DNA of 64,000 bases from Alphaproteobacteria bacterium (GTDB lineage: Bacteria; Pseudomonadota; Alphaproteobacteria; Rickettsiales; SXRF01), in assembly GCA_020049775.1 (NCBI GenBank), contig JAGVLO010000004.1:1-64000 (forward strand), in the 5' to 3' direction. How positions within the stretch are numbered: position 1 is the first letter of the stretch; each line of letters opens with the position of its first letter. Below, in pieces: positions 45,296-54,829 of the stretch. Position numbers and translations under genes: made by a program. Below the pieces are notes generated by a model. The model did no database searches. It saw only the letters and a list, made by a program, of their open reading frames with translations, and was not told where the DNA came from.

Positions 45296-45997
45296 TTGAG
45301 TACCAGAGCTGACATAAAAAAAACGCTACTGCCGTCTTACGGGCGGCAACGCGGAAGGAAATTAAGGCCGGGTAAGCAGGCGCTCATGGATAGCCTGCTG
45401 TCCGGCCTTAGTGTTTCTGTGCCTGAAAGTGGCGTGCTTGACCCTGTGTCACTGATTCCAAATAAAAAAGAATACTGGCTGGAAATAGGCTTTGGCGGCG
45501 GCGAACATCTCGCGCATCAGGGTGGCCTGCATAAAGATGCAGGCATCATCGGATGCGAACCATACATTCACGGCATAGCGGCGCTACTCAAACATATCGA
45601 CGATAACAAACTCGACAATATCCGTATCTACCAGCAGGACGCGCGGCTGTTGCTGGATGCGTTGCTTCCACAATCCATTTCCCGCGCATTTATTCTCTAT
45701 CCCGACCCATGGCCGAAGGCACGCCACCACAAACGCAGGCTGGTATCAAAACCGACGTTGGACGCGTTGGCGCGGGTGATGAAGAAGGGGGCGGAGCTGC
45801 GTCTCGCCAGCGATGATGAGGATTACTGCACATGGATGCTTGAGCAGCTACAGGCGCATGACGCGTTTACATGGACGGCAAAAAGCTGCAATGACTGGCT
45901 GAACCCGTGGGGGGACTGGTTGTCCACGCGCTATGAACAGAAGGCACTGGCCGCTGGCCGCGTGCCGACCTATCTGATATTTCGGCGCAGTGCGTAA
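45296..45997 (+). CDS. trmB: tRNA (guanine-N7-)-methyltransferase
   Basis: 233 residues. SAM motif WLEIGFGGGEHL, IGCEPYIHGIAALL, and the family hallmark LYPDPWPKARHHKRRL. Methylates G46 of tRNAs. TTG start at 45296, 9 bp after metK; the metK-trmB pairing is common in alphaproteobacteria. Confidence 0.95.
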   Translation: MSTRADIKKTLLPSYGRQRGRKLRPGKQALMDSLLSGLSVSVPESGVLDPVSLIPNKKEYWLEIGFGGGEHLAHQGGLHKDAGIIGCEPYIHGIAALLKHIDDNKLDNIRIYQQDARLLLDALLPQSISRAFILYPDPWPKARHHKRRLVSKPTLDALARVMKKGAELRLASDDEDYCTWMLEQLQAHDAFTWTAKSCNDWLNPWGDWLSTRYEQKALAAGRVPTYLIFRRSA

Positions 45998-46837
45998 CTA
46001 GCGGGTTTGCGAGGTGGCATTGGCACCGGTGCTTGGCACCGCTACCGGTTGCACAGTCGTGCCTGCCGTCATATCGACGGGGCCGTTATTTGCCGGCGCC
46101 TCAGGCGTATTGCTACCCATCTTGAATGCGGTATAGGCAGCTGCAAGTGCAGGGCCGACAATCGGTATTGCAGTCATCGCGACAGGGAGTGCGGCAGAAG
46201 CAGCAAGCGGCGCTGCGGCGGCTGCGGCGGCTACTGCGGCACCTCCAGCGGCAATGGCGGACCCGCTGACAGCCGAGCTAACAGCGGTACCGACAGCAAC
46301 CGTAGCCGCCATCGGGTTCATAGCCATCAATGCGGTAGTCATCAATGACGGCATCTTGAAGGATTGGACATTCATCGCATTTTCCTGACCGTCCTGCTCA
46401 GGGGCTATATCGGAATCCGGTTGTTGCTGGACACCCAGGCTGACTGGTTTTGGAAACATCATCGTATCAGCCATTTTGGTTATACCTTGCTTGATCGAAT
46501 CCGGTGTAATTGCCATATCCGGGAATTTCTTTTGCATCTTTTCAACGATATCAGGGCTATTTTCCAACGCGTAATCCGCCATGTTAAGCATGCGTTCACG
46601 CGCTCTTATGCGTGTCTCCACCGGAACCAGGTTTGCAGCCTGCATGACCTGCTGGTATTCTTCTCTGGTTGCAGTTTTGACATATGCTTTGAGGGTCTGC
46701 TGAAATTGGTTTGGATCACCAATGGTTTTTGGGTCTGTGCCTTCCTTTGCACCCATTGCATTAATGAATGACACGTATGCGCCTACGGCTTCTTCTTTGC
46801 TTGGGCGTCTTGCGGGTTGTGTTGGTTGCTCAGCCAT
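45998..46837 (-). CDS. Hypothetical protein with Ala-rich hydrophobic region
   Basis: 279 residues. Soluble helical N-terminal half (KEEAVGAYVSFINAMGAKEG; ETRIRARERMLNMADYALEN), then Ala/Val/Gly-rich hydrophobic stretches at about 170-245 that could be two or three membrane segments, then a Pro/Thr tail. No signal peptide and no recognised family. Convergent with trmB, 0 bp apart. Confidence 0.65.
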   Translation of the reverse strand: MAEQPTQPARRPSKEEAVGAYVSFINAMGAKEGTDPKTIGDPNQFQQTLKAYVKTATREEYQQVMQAANLVPVETRIRARERMLNMADYALENSPDIVEKMQKKFPDMAITPDSIKQGITKMADTMMFPKPVSLGVQQQPDSDIAPEQDGQENAMNVQSFKMPSLMTTALMAMNPMAATVAVGTAVSSAVSGSAIAAGGAAVAAAAAAAPLAASAALPVAMTAIPIVGPALAAAYTAFKMGSNTPEAPANNGPVDMTAGTTVQPVAVPSTGANATSQTR

Positions 46838-46994
46838 ATGGCCTCCCTGTTTTTTGTAATTTTAACCATTTTACCATGTCATTGGTGATAAAAGTGTTAA
46901 ATTCTGATGACGTGCGAACACATCTTCCAAACAGAATCAATATCAATATATTGTTTATAAATGATTTTTTATAGAAAGACCGTGGCGGTTGGCA

Positions 46995-48212
46995 CTAGGC
47001 CTGCTTAAGCGCATCCAATATGTCCTGAATCAGGTCATCGGCATCTTCTATACCCACCGACAGCCGCACGAGTGAATCGCTGATGCCAAGCTTTTTGCGT
47101 TCGGTTGCCGCAAGGCTGGAATGGGTAGTTGAAGCAGGGTGCGTTACCAGACTCTTTGCGTTACCGAGATTATTGGAAATATCGATGATGCTAAGCGCAT
47201 TCATAAAATTAAAGGCCGCTTTTTTGCCGCCCTTTATTTCAAAGGCAATCATTGGGCCGCCGCGCGACATTTGCTTTTTGGCAAGGGCGTGCTGTGGGTG
47301 GTTTTTTAAACTCGGATAAAGCAGGCGGCTGATTTTGGGGTGGCCGTCGAGCGCCCATGCAATTTCTTCGGCATTGTCGCAATGCTTGGCAACGCGCAGC
47401 GGCAGCGTTTCTAAGCTTTTAAGCAGGACCCATGCATTAAACGGACTCATATGCGGACCTGTGTGGCGCACGAAAGGCATCAGTGTTTCGTCGATGAACT
47501 TGCTGCTGCCGAGGATGGCGCCGCCGAGCGTGCGGCCCTGTCCGTCGATATGTTTGGTGGTAGAATACATCACAACGTCTGCGCCCAATTCCAGCGGGTG
47601 CTGCAGCATCGGCGTGGCAAACACGTTATCCACAATCAGCTGGCTTCCGGTTTTTTTGCACAGTTTGGCAACGGCGGCAATATCCACCAGTTCCAGCGTC
47701 GGGTTGGCGGGTGTTTCGATGAACACGCAGCGCGTTTTTTTGGTAATGGCTTTTGCCCATGCCTTCATGTCGTCGCCTTCAACCAGCGTGTATTTTATGC
47801 CAAAGCGTGGCAGCACTTGCGTGATGATGTAATGGCAGGAGGAAAACAGCACCGAACTTGCCGCCACATGGTCGCCGGATTTCAGCTGGCACATGAGTAT
47901 GGCAAACAGGGCGGCCATGCCCGAGGCCGTCACCGTGCAGGCCTCTGCGCCTTCCATCAGCGCTAGGCGTCGCTCCAGCATGGACAGGTTGGGGTGGGAA
48001 TAGCGGCCATACTTAAAGCCCTGTATTGTTCCGGCAAAGCGGCCTTCGCCTTCCTCGGCGGTTTCATAACTATAGGAAGAATTTAGGAAAAGTGCCTCTG
48101 ACGTTTCGCCGAACTGGCTTTGCATGCGTCCGCCGCGCACTAGCTGGGTGGCGGTTTTCCAGCCCTTGCTGGCGGTTTTTGAGGTTTTTGTGGGCTTTGG
48201 TGGCTTTTTCAT
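46995..48212 (-). CDS. metZ: O-succinylhomoserine sulfhydrylase
   Basis: 405 residues from ATG 48212. Cys/Met-metabolism PLP family: LVRGGRMQSQFGETSEALFLNSSYSYETAEEGE start is typical of MetZ, GFKYGRYSHPNLSMLERRLALMEGAE, IVDNVFATPMLQ, and the PLP lysine in MYSTTKHIDGQGR. Forms homocysteine from O-succinylhomoserine and sulfide, upstream of MetK. A longer frame to 48647 overlaps queE and is rejected. Confidence 0.93.
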   Translation of the reverse strand: MKKPPKPTKTSKTASKGWKTATQLVRGGRMQSQFGETSEALFLNSSYSYETAEEGEGRFAGTIQGFKYGRYSHPNLSMLERRLALMEGAEACTVTASGMAALFAILMCQLKSGDHVAASSVLFSSCHYIITQVLPRFGIKYTLVEGDDMKAWAKAITKKTRCVFIETPANPTLELVDIAAVAKLCKKTGSQLIVDNVFATPMLQHPLELGADVVMYSTTKHIDGQGRTLGGAILGSSKFIDETLMPFVRHTGPHMSPFNAWVLLKSLETLPLRVAKHCDNAEEIAWALDGHPKISRLLYPSLKNHPQHALAKKQMSRGGPMIAFEIKGGKKAAFNFMNALSIIDISNNLGNAKSLVTHPASTTHSSLAATERKKLGISDSLVRLSVGIEDADDLIQDILDALKQA

Positions 48213-48285
48213 GTGGTTTTCTATATAAAAATCAGTATTACACTTGGTTTTAGCAGGCATACACCATAAAACAGCGAGTTTTTCA

Positions 48286-48963
48286 GTGCAAGGAAACAAT
48301 CCAATCCGCCCGCCTGCCAAAGGAGATGGCAGCAGGCTTGAGGTAAAGCATCTTTTCCCGACATTGCAGGGAGAAGGGCCATATACCGGACATCCGGCGG
48401 TGTTTGTGCGCCTTGGCGGCTGCAATCTTGCCTGCCATTTCTGCGACACGGATTTTGAAAATTTTGCAACACATGCCGTGGAAGATATCGTAGCCAACGT
48501 CATTGCGCTGGCACAGGACGCTCTCGGCCAGCGTGTGCGCCAGCTTGTGGTGATTACCGGCGGTGAGCCGCTGCGCCAGAATATCGCGCCCCTGTGCGCC
48601 AAGCTGCAGGACGAAGGCTTCAAAATCCAGATAGAAACCAACGGCACACTCTACCGCCCGCTGCCGGAAGGGGTGGATATTATCTGCTCGCCTAAGAATG
48701 CAGGGCAGGGCTACGGCGCACTGCGCGACGATATTTTACAGCGGGTGACGGCGCTTAAATTCATTATTTCTAAACATGACGAGCGCTATAACCATGTGGC
48801 GGATGTAGGACAGTCGCGCTATCAAACGCCGGTATATGTGCAGCCGATGGACGAGCAGGATGATGACAGGAATATGGAAAACAGGCTTCATGCTCTCGCG
48901 CTTGCCGAGCGCCACGGTTATATTTTGTCGCTGCAGACGCATAAAATACTGGGTATCGAATGA
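48286..48963 (+). CDS. queE: 7-carboxy-7-deazaguanine synthase
   Basis: About 225 residues from GTG 48286; TTG 48244 is the longest open start and neither has a strong ribosome-binding site. Radical SAM enzyme: [33 protein letters not shown] with CxxxCxxC, and [11 protein letters not shown]. Makes CDG for queuosine. Four-base overlap with queC. Confidence 0.95.
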   Translation: MQGNNPIRPPAKGDGSRLEVKHLFPTLQGEGPYTGHPAVFVRLGGCNLACHFCDTDFENFATHAVEDIVANVIALAQDALGQRVRQLVVITGGEPLRQNIAPLCAKLQDEGFKIQIETNGTLYRPLPEGVDIICSPKNAGQGYGALRDDILQRVTALKFIISKHDERYNHVADVGQSRYQTPVYVQPMDEQDDDRNMENRLHALALAERHGYILSLQTHKILGIE

Positions 48964-49655
48964 TGACTAAAAAAGCGGTGTTACTTCTTTCCGGCGGGCT
49001 GGACTCCACCACTACGCTCGCGATTGCCAAAGCCGAGGGTTACGCGCTATATGCACTTTCCTTTGCCTATGGCCAGCGCCACAGTCATGAACTGGAAGCA
49101 GCCAGCCGCATTGCTGCCAGCATGGGGGTGAAGGAACACCGTATAGCCACCATTGATCTTGCGGCATTCGGCGGCTCGGCACTGACGGAAAACGCAATTG
49201 CCGTGCCAAAGGACCGCAATGCTGCGGATATGGCACATGGCATACCGGTGACGTATGTGCCGGCGCGCAACACTATTTTCCTGTCTTTTGCGCTGGCATG
49301 GGCGGAAGTGCTGAAGGCCTACGATATTTTTATTGGCGTCAATGCGCTTGATTATAGCGGTTATCCCGATTGCAGGCCGGAATTTATCCGCGCCTATCAG
49401 GACATGGCCAATCTCGCCACCGCCTATGCGACCGGAGAGCAAAAACACATCACCATCCACACGCCGCTCATCCATATGAGCAAGGCGCAGATAATCAAGA
49501 CCGGTCTTTCGCTGGGCGTGGACTATAGCCTCACCACCAGCTGCTACGACCCTGCGCCGGACGGCAAGGCTTGCGGCCACTGTGATTCCTGCCAGTTACG
49601 CAAAAAAGGTTTTGGTGAAAACGGTATGAACGACCCCGTGAGGTATGTGGCATGA
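48960..49655 (+). CDS. queC: 7-cyano-7-deazaguanine synthase
   Basis: 231 residues. PP-loop [36 protein letters not shown]-like [17 protein letters not shown], and the C-terminal zinc site [17 protein letters not shown]. Converts CDG to preQ0. The remaining queuosine genes are outside the window. Overlaps the following gene by 4 bp. Confidence 0.97.
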   Translation: MMTKKAVLLLSGGLDSTTTLAIAKAEGYALYALSFAYGQRHSHELEAASRIAASMGVKEHRIATIDLAAFGGSALTENAIAVPKDRNAADMAHGIPVTYVPARNTIFLSFALAWAEVLKAYDIFIGVNALDYSGYPDCRPEFIRAYQDMANLATAYATGEQKHITIHTPLIHMSKAQIIKTGLSLGVDYSLTTSCYDPAPDGKACGHCDSCQLRKKGFGENGMNDPVRYVA

Positions 49656-50221
49656 GCGTGTGGGTGCTGCATCAGGAGCTGACGCCGCAGGAAGAAGAAA
49701 CAATCCTTGAGCGCACACATCTGAAGCTGCCTTTTGAGGGACTACCAGATCTTTCCTTTGTAAACAGCAAGGAAGAATGCACCAGACTTATACGTTCGCT
49801 ATTTAGCAATGAACCGCCGGAAACCATCGCGCTGAAGGCAGACCTTATCTGGACACAGTTCAGCGAGGTTCAGATGGAAGATGCCATAGCCGTGCCGCTG
49901 CCATCCAGCGAGGCTGTTGCCATTGCACGCGTGTCTGGCCGCTATTGCTATAATGTTGGTGACAGCAAGGAAGACGCGCATCTGATTCCGGTAACATGGA
50001 TTGGAGGCAAGGTTAAATTCAAGCAGTTTGGAAACAGCCGCTCTGTGTTTAACAAAGGTAGCAGGAGCTTCTTTCAGGTGGCTTCGCGCCCCGACCGCAT
50101 TGCGATATTAAGCAGGCTGCCGCACACATATAACCGCTTTGTAAAGCTGAAATGGCTTTTGGCCATTTTTATGGCGCTTGGTTTAGTAAGGTTATATGTG
50201 AGGATCACGCACGGATATTGA
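49652..50221 (+). CDS. PUA-like domain protein with C-terminal membrane anchor
   Basis: 189 residues. The centre (about 75-150: [45 protein letters not shown]) resembles the PUA-like sensor domain found at the N-terminus of Mrr-type restriction and related proteins. A single membrane helix near the C-terminus ([16 protein letters not shown]) anchors it. No nuclease domain follows. Overlap with queC suggests co-expression; role unknown. Confidence 0.65.
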   Translation: MSVWVLHQELTPQEEETILERTHLKLPFEGLPDLSFVNSKEECTRLIRSLFSNEPPETIALKADLIWTQFSEVQMEDAIAVPLPSSEAVAIARVSGRYCYNVGDSKEDAHLIPVTWIGGKVKFKQFGNSRSVFNKGSRSFFQVASRPDRIAILSRLPHTYNRFVKLKWLLAIFMALGLVRLYVRITHGY

Positions 50222-50229
50222 CTGGCAGG

Positions 50230-50514
50230 TCAGTTACGGAAATTTTCGGAAGATGACGGGCGCTTGGACTTGCTTGTCCAGTCCGTGCCGGTTTCCTGCC
50301 CATCCTGCGGTTGTTGTCCATCTGGTTGTTGAAGCTTTTCCTCAACCTCTAATGCGGCATCAAGCATTTTTTGTTTTCCACCCAGAGAGTTCAATATTTT
50401 AGCAAGCCTGCCTTCAAAGTCGGCACGCTTGCTGGGTGTGTTGACAAGCTCTGGCATTTCTTCTGCAAAAGTATTTACAAGGTCTGTGGCTGGTTTCTCA
50501 TCATCATCAGCCAT
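50230..50514 (-). CDS. Small acidic hypothetical protein
   Basis: 94 residues, charged, with a helical segment (VNTPSKRADFEGRLAKILNSLGGKQKMLDAALEVEEKLQ) and a Gln/Asp/Pro-rich tail. No domain recognised; small size makes it provisional. Confidence 0.5.
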   Translation of the reverse strand: MADDDEKPATDLVNTFAEEMPELVNTPSKRADFEGRLAKILNSLGGKQKMLDAALEVEEKLQQPDGQQPQDGQETGTDWTSKSKRPSSSENFRN

Positions 50515-50568
50515 AAAACCTCACTCTGCCATAAGAATGCCGGAATATCTTTTAGTGCCAGAATATTT

Positions 50569-50847
50569 TTAGTGTATCAGCATGGGTTCAAGGTCATGTT
50601 GCTTGGCAGCGAAATAGGCGGCGTCCTGCGTGGCAAAAATAGCCAGTTGGGTGCCATCGCTGGTGCATACGGCATAATGCACACCTTTGTCGGTATCAAC
50701 AGGACGCACATACGCCACCGGAAGCGTGGTGAGCATAATCTGGAATACGTCGTCTTTGTTACCTGGTGTGTCCATAAACCGTGAGAACCTTTCAAATGAA
50801 ACTGTGTTTTCAGTACTATTATTTATACCATAGAAGATGGGCTGCAT
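50569..50847 (-). CDS. DUF1150-like protein
   Basis: 92 residues. The segment AYVRPVDTDKGVHYAVCTSDGTQLAIFATQDAAYFAAKQHDLEPMLIH matches the alphaproteobacterial DUF1150 pattern (VAYVRP ... H/CADG ... A ... DLEPVxVH). Function unknown; elsewhere often near small heat-shock genes. ATG at 50847 or an internal ATG 50772. Confidence 0.75.
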   Translation of the reverse strand: MQPIFYGINNSTENTVSFERFSRFMDTPGNKDDVFQIMLTTLPVAYVRPVDTDKGVHYAVCTSDGTQLAIFATQDAAYFAAKQHDLEPMLIH

Positions 50848-50943
50848 TTATGAACATTCAATGAAGGTTCGGCATTTTTCTTGCCTGTGGATAAGCTTAA
50901 AAAAACACAGTAAAACACAAAATAATATGCTGTATTTTATGCT

Positions 50944-51603
50944 TTAACGCTTCATGCCGCCCTTGCGAGGGTCACGGAACTCAAACAGGTTTTTTTCAAG
51001 CGGCGAGTCAAATTTTGCATTGCTTAGTGACACAGATGTTATCTGGTTTGTGGCGTCGCGGATCACGAGATTGCGCAGTATCAGGGGATTATCGGAGAAC
51101 TCAAGCATCAATTGCCCTTCGCTGGGTTTATCGCGCTGGGCGAGCGTTACGCGGATGGCATTTGCCGACTTGGTGAATTCGGTGATGCCTACGGTTTTGT
51201 CGAAGGTGATTTTAGCGCGGGCAAGGAAGCCAATCAGTGTGGAGTCCAGCGGCATGTAGCTGACCTGTTCGAGTTGGTAGTCGTAATAGACGAACTCGCT
51301 GCCGTTAGAGACCATGAGAATAGGGGTGGGCGGTTTGTACTGCCAGCGCATTTTGCCCGGGCGTTCCATGAAGAATTTGCCACTGGCCAGCGAACCGTCG
51401 GGAGCTACCTGCGTGAAGTCGGAAATTATGGTTTGGATACCGCTGAGGTAAGCTTCCAGCCGTTGTATGGTTTTGCGGTGGGCGGCCAGTTTTTCTTCCG
51501 GCAGGAAGGTGGTTTTCATGGCGGGCGGGTTTGCAGCCATGGCGGTCTGGGCGGGGGTGCCAAGCGCCAATACGGCCAGTAAAATCAGCAGGGTGTGTTT
51601 CAT
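50944..51603 (-). CDS. lolA: LolA-family outer-membrane lipoprotein carrier
   Basis: 219 residues from ATG 51603; the open frame continues upstream without a ribosome-binding site. Signal peptide (LLILLAVLALGTPAQTAMA), then LolA features: RLEAYLSGIQTIISDFTQ, SGKFFMERPGKMRWQYKPP, NGSEFVYYDYQLEQVSYMPL. Carries lipoproteins across the periplasm. It follows ftsK in alphaproteobacteria, but here one gene intervenes on the other strand. Confidence 0.9.
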   Translation of the reverse strand: MKHTLLILLAVLALGTPAQTAMAANPPAMKTTFLPEEKLAAHRKTIQRLEAYLSGIQTIISDFTQVAPDGSLASGKFFMERPGKMRWQYKPPTPILMVSNGSEFVYYDYQLEQVSYMPLDSTLIGFLARAKITFDKTVGITEFTKSANAIRVTLAQRDKPSEGQLMLEFSDNPLILRNLVIRDATNQITSVSLSNAKFDSPLEKNLFEFRDPRKGGMKR

Positions 51604-51681
51604 AGGATTTAGATCTGTGCCGGATGCGCGTGTTAGGCTATTATTTTGTGATTGCCAATAGCGGCATTCTCGAGGATTTCC

Positions 51682-52146
51682 ATGGCGAGTCAACCGGAAG
51701 ATAGCGGCAAACACAGAAAAAAACTGGTAAGTGCGCTGGCAGATGCCAGTGTGATTCCGCGTCTGAAAAACCCCCGCCCGTGGACCGCGCTGGAAGAACA
51801 AATCTATGTTATTGGCCAGTTGATGTACAAGCTGGAAGTGCAGGGCGTAAGCTCCGGCCTTATCGGGCGGCTGCGCAATGCTCGCTTTGTGGTGGAGGAT
51901 GTGCAGGGTGAAATATCCGCCCCCGACCATGCGCTGCTTGCCAGCCGTGATGTGGATGAAACGATTTACCGTATCCAGCAGGCGTTGCGGTCAGTAGAGG
52001 TGCTTACGCCCGAAGGGAATCTTTCGGAAACGTCGAAATTGAGAGCCTCAGCCCGCATTCAGAAAATGGTGGATGACGATGGCAAACGCACTGAAATTGT
52101 AAAGCGGATACGCGACGAGCGTACCGGCGGCCACTCCAAGGATTAA
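51682..52146 (+). CDS. Conserved hypothetical protein between lolA and ftsK
   Basis: 154 residues from ATG 51682 (GAGG upstream); an earlier ATG 51652 adds ten. Charged, mostly helical (LEEQIYVIGQLMYKLEVQG; DVDETIYRIQQALRSVE). No signal peptide or known domain. Convergent with ftsK, 10 bp apart. Confidence 0.7.
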   Translation: MASQPEDSGKHRKKLVSALADASVIPRLKNPRPWTALEEQIYVIGQLMYKLEVQGVSSGLIGRLRNARFVVEDVQGEISAPDHALLASRDVDETIYRIQQALRSVEVLTPEGNLSETSKLRASARIQKMVDDDGKRTEIVKRIRDERTGGHSKD

Positions 52147-52156
52147 TTGCACCCAA

Positions 52157-54499
52157 TTAATCGCCTTCTGGCACCAGCACTTCGCGCTTGCCGACATGGT
52201 TGGCAGGGCCGACGATACCTTCACGTTCCATTTGTTCAATGATGGAAGCTGCGCGGTTATAGCCGATTTTCAGGCAGCGCTGGATATAGCTGGTAGAGGC
52301 CTTGCGGTCGCGCGCTACAATGGCCACGGCCTGATCGTACATTTCGTCTTTTTCGGCGTTATCACCGCCAAACAAATCTTCTTCCTGCTCGTCACGCGTA
52401 ACGTCGTCAACATAGGACGGTGAACCCTGCGCCTTCAGGTGGTCAACCACGGCTTCCACTTCCTTGTCGGAGACAAACGGTCCGTGGATACGGGTGATGC
52501 GCCCGCCGCCTGCCATATAAAGCATGTCACCCTGCCCAAGCAGTTGTTCGGCGCCTTGTTCACCAAGAATGGTGCGGCTGTCAATGCGGCTGGTTACCTG
52601 AAAGCTGATGCGGGTAGGGAAGTTGGCCTTGATAACACCGGTGATGACGTCCACGCTCGGGCGCTGGGTGGCCATAATGATATGGATGCCCGCTGCACGC
52701 GCCATCTGCGCGAGGCGCTGTATGGAGCTTTCAATGTCCTTGCCCGCCACAATCATCAGGTCAGCCATTTCGTCCACCACTACTACGATGAATGGCAGCT
52801 CGTTCATTTCCAGTGGCACTTCCTCGATAATAGGTTCGCCCGTGTCGGGGTTGAAACCGGTCTGCACCGTGCGGCTCAGGATATTGCCCTTGGCCTTGGC
52901 TTCGCGGATCTTCTTGTTGTAACCCTCGATATTGCGTACGCCGAGATTACTCATTAGGCGGTAGCGGTTTTCCATTTCTTTCACTGTCCATTTCAGCGCC
53001 ACCACGGCCTTGCCCGGTTCGGTCACCACTGGTGACAGCAGGTGCGGGATGCCCTCATACACAGAGAGTTCAAGCATCTTGGGGTCTATCATGATGAATT
53101 TACATTCATCCGGCGTGAGGCGGTACACCAGCGACATAATCATGGTGTTGATAGCAACCGACTTGCCCGAACCGGTAGTACCCGCCACCAGCAGGTGCGG
53201 CATACGCGCAAGGTCAACGATGATGGGCGCACCGCCAATGTCCTTGCCGAGTGCCAGCGGCAATTTGGCGTCGTTGCCGTCAAACGTGTCGTTTTCAATC
53301 ATTTCACGCAGGAACACGGTTTCACGTGTGGTGTTGGGCAATTCAATGCCGATGGCGTTGCGGCCCGGTATAACGGCAATACGCGCCGATACCGCGCTCA
53401 TGGAGCGGGCGATATCGTCGGAAAGGCCGATAACGCGCGACGACTTCGTGCCTGCCGCCGGTTCGAGTTCATATAATGTAACCACAGGGCCGGGGCGGAT
53501 TTCGATGATGTCGCCATTGACACCGAAATCTTTCAGCACGCTTTCAAGCAGCTTGGCATTCTGGGTGAGTGCAGTTTCACTGATGCCGGACTTTCGGCTT
53601 CTGGGCGCGTTGGTTAGCAGCTTGATGGCGGGCAAATCATAATCGCCCTGTGGCAATGAAAGAGTGGCTTGCCCGCGCGAGCGGCTGGCGCTGGGTTTTT
53701 CAGGCTTTTCAGCAGCTTTTTTGCTGACGCGTGGCTGCGGCTTGGGCTGTTCCTCTTCTTCATATTCCTCATCGGCGGCGTAACCGCGCTTCCAGAATTG
53801 CAGACGCTGCAGCAGCGACGGGCGCTCGTATTCATATTCGTCGCCGTCATCTTCCATCTGTACCACAGGGCCGTCGGCATAGCGGCGACGGGGCAGGAAC
53901 GACAGCAACACACCAAGGGCGATCATCACCACATTACGGATGGTGCGGGTGGTATTTTTCCATTCCGACATACTCATGCCGAAGGAAAGCAGGCTGGTGG
54001 TAAAGGTAATAACGGCAAGCGAGTACAGCACTAGGGGGTTTTTTAGGAAGGGGTAGAATATATTGTCATGAAGCACCTCGCCGATGGAGCCGCCAAGGCC
54101 TTTGCCGATGGGCCATGTCATGGGCGGGTCGATGGGCGAAAGCAAAAGCGCAAGGAATACCAGCGATACCATAAGCAGGCAAAAGCGCATCCATAGATAA
54201 GGAATCGGCTGGCCCTGAATCAGTTTGAGGCCCCATGCCACCGGCACCAGCACCAGCAGCATGCTTGCCATGCCCAATAACTGCAAGGTAAGGTCGGCTA
54301 GCACCGCGCCGGTATAGCCGCCGGCATTGGTCACCATGTTGCCCGTAGCGCCGTTAAGCGACGGGTCGCCCGGGTTGTAGGTAAGCAGGCAGAGCATCAG
54401 GTAGGTGGACATCAGGCAGAGTATCACCCCCGTGAGTATCTTCAGCGGGTTGCGGGTCTGGTATTCGGCAATGGACCGGATGGTTGCTCGTGATGACAT
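52157..54499 (-). CDS. ftsK: DNA translocase FtsK
   Basis: 780 residues. N-terminal membrane segments (about 20-200), acidic/Pro-rich linker, then RecA-like motor: P-loop VAGTTGSGKSVAINTM, IDPKMLELSVYEGIPHLL, VVDEMADLMIVAGKD, ATQRPSVDVITGVIKANFPTRI, and the DNA-reading gamma domain (YIQRCLKIGYNRAASIIEQME). Resolves chromosome dimers at division. Confidence 0.97.
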   Translation of the reverse strand: MSSRATIRSIAEYQTRNPLKILTGVILCLMSTYLMLCLLTYNPGDPSLNGATGNMVTNAGGYTGAVLADLTLQLLGMASMLLVLVPVAWGLKLIQGQPIPYLWMRFCLLMVSLVFLALLLSPIDPPMTWPIGKGLGGSIGEVLHDNIFYPFLKNPLVLYSLAVITFTTSLLSFGMSMSEWKNTTRTIRNVVMIALGVLLSFLPRRRYADGPVVQMEDDGDEYEYERPSLLQRLQFWKRGYAADEEYEEEEQPKPQPRVSKKAAEKPEKPSASRSRGQATLSLPQGDYDLPAIKLLTNAPRSRKSGISETALTQNAKLLESVLKDFGVNGDIIEIRPGPVVTLYELEPAAGTKSSRVIGLSDDIARSMSAVSARIAVIPGRNAIGIELPNTTRETVFLREMIENDTFDGNDAKLPLALGKDIGGAPIIVDLARMPHLLVAGTTGSGKSVAINTMIMSLVYRLTPDECKFIMIDPKMLELSVYEGIPHLLSPVVTEPGKAVVALKWTVKEMENRYRLMSNLGVRNIEGYNKKIREAKAKGNILSRTVQTGFNPDTGEPIIEEVPLEMNELPFIVVVVDEMADLMIVAGKDIESSIQRLAQMARAAGIHIIMATQRPSVDVITGVIKANFPTRISFQVTSRIDSRTILGEQGAEQLLGQGDMLYMAGGGRITRIHGPFVSDKEVEAVVDHLKAQGSPSYVDDVTRDEQEEDLFGGDNAEKDEMYDQAVAIVARDRKASTSYIQRCLKIGYNRAASIIEQMEREGIVGPANHVGKREVLVPEGD

Positions 54500-54673
54500 A
54501 ATGCTCGGCTGTTATATTTATATGAACATATCTTCTAATTAAAAATTTTCAAAGCTGTATTGCAAGCAGATAAAGCAAGGTGGCCAGCAAATATAACCTT
54601 TTGTATAGACTGCCAGAAATAAAACTTTTGCCATGACAGTGCAAGCAATTGGTTGAAAGGGCGTATTTCTTTA

Positions 54674-54702
54674 TTGCAGCGCCTGTTCTCTTATCCCATA
54701 AT
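54674..54702 (+). promoter_or_regulatory. Promoter of the SRP RNA gene
   Basis: TTGCAG (54674-54679) and CATAAT (54697-54702), 17 bp apart, with transcription predicted to begin near 54707, the 5' end of the SRP RNA. Positions 54500-54673 show nothing else I can identify. Confidence 0.6.
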
Positions 54703-54705
54703 CCG

Positions 54706-54797
54706 GCTGGCTGGTGGCGGGCGGCACAGCTGTGAACCCGGTCAGGTCCGAAAGGAAGCAGCCGTAGCGGTATCGTTCCGGGTCGCCACCAGTCCTT
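54706..54797 (+). ncRNA. ffs: Small signal recognition particle RNA (4.5S)
   Basis: About 92 nt. Conserved SRP core GTCAGGTCCGAAAGGAAGCAG and GCCGTAGC; ends pair (GGCTGGTGGCG with CGCCACCAGTCC) to form the long hairpin. Lies just upstream of dnaX, its usual place. Exact ends are estimated. Confidence 0.93.
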
Positions 54798-54829
54798 AAA
54801 ATAATTCATACAGACAGTACCAGATTATC

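Noticed and set aside
48213-48647. N-terminal extension of metZ to 48647
   Set aside because: Overlaps queE on the other strand and does not resemble MetZ; ATG 48212 gives a normal start.
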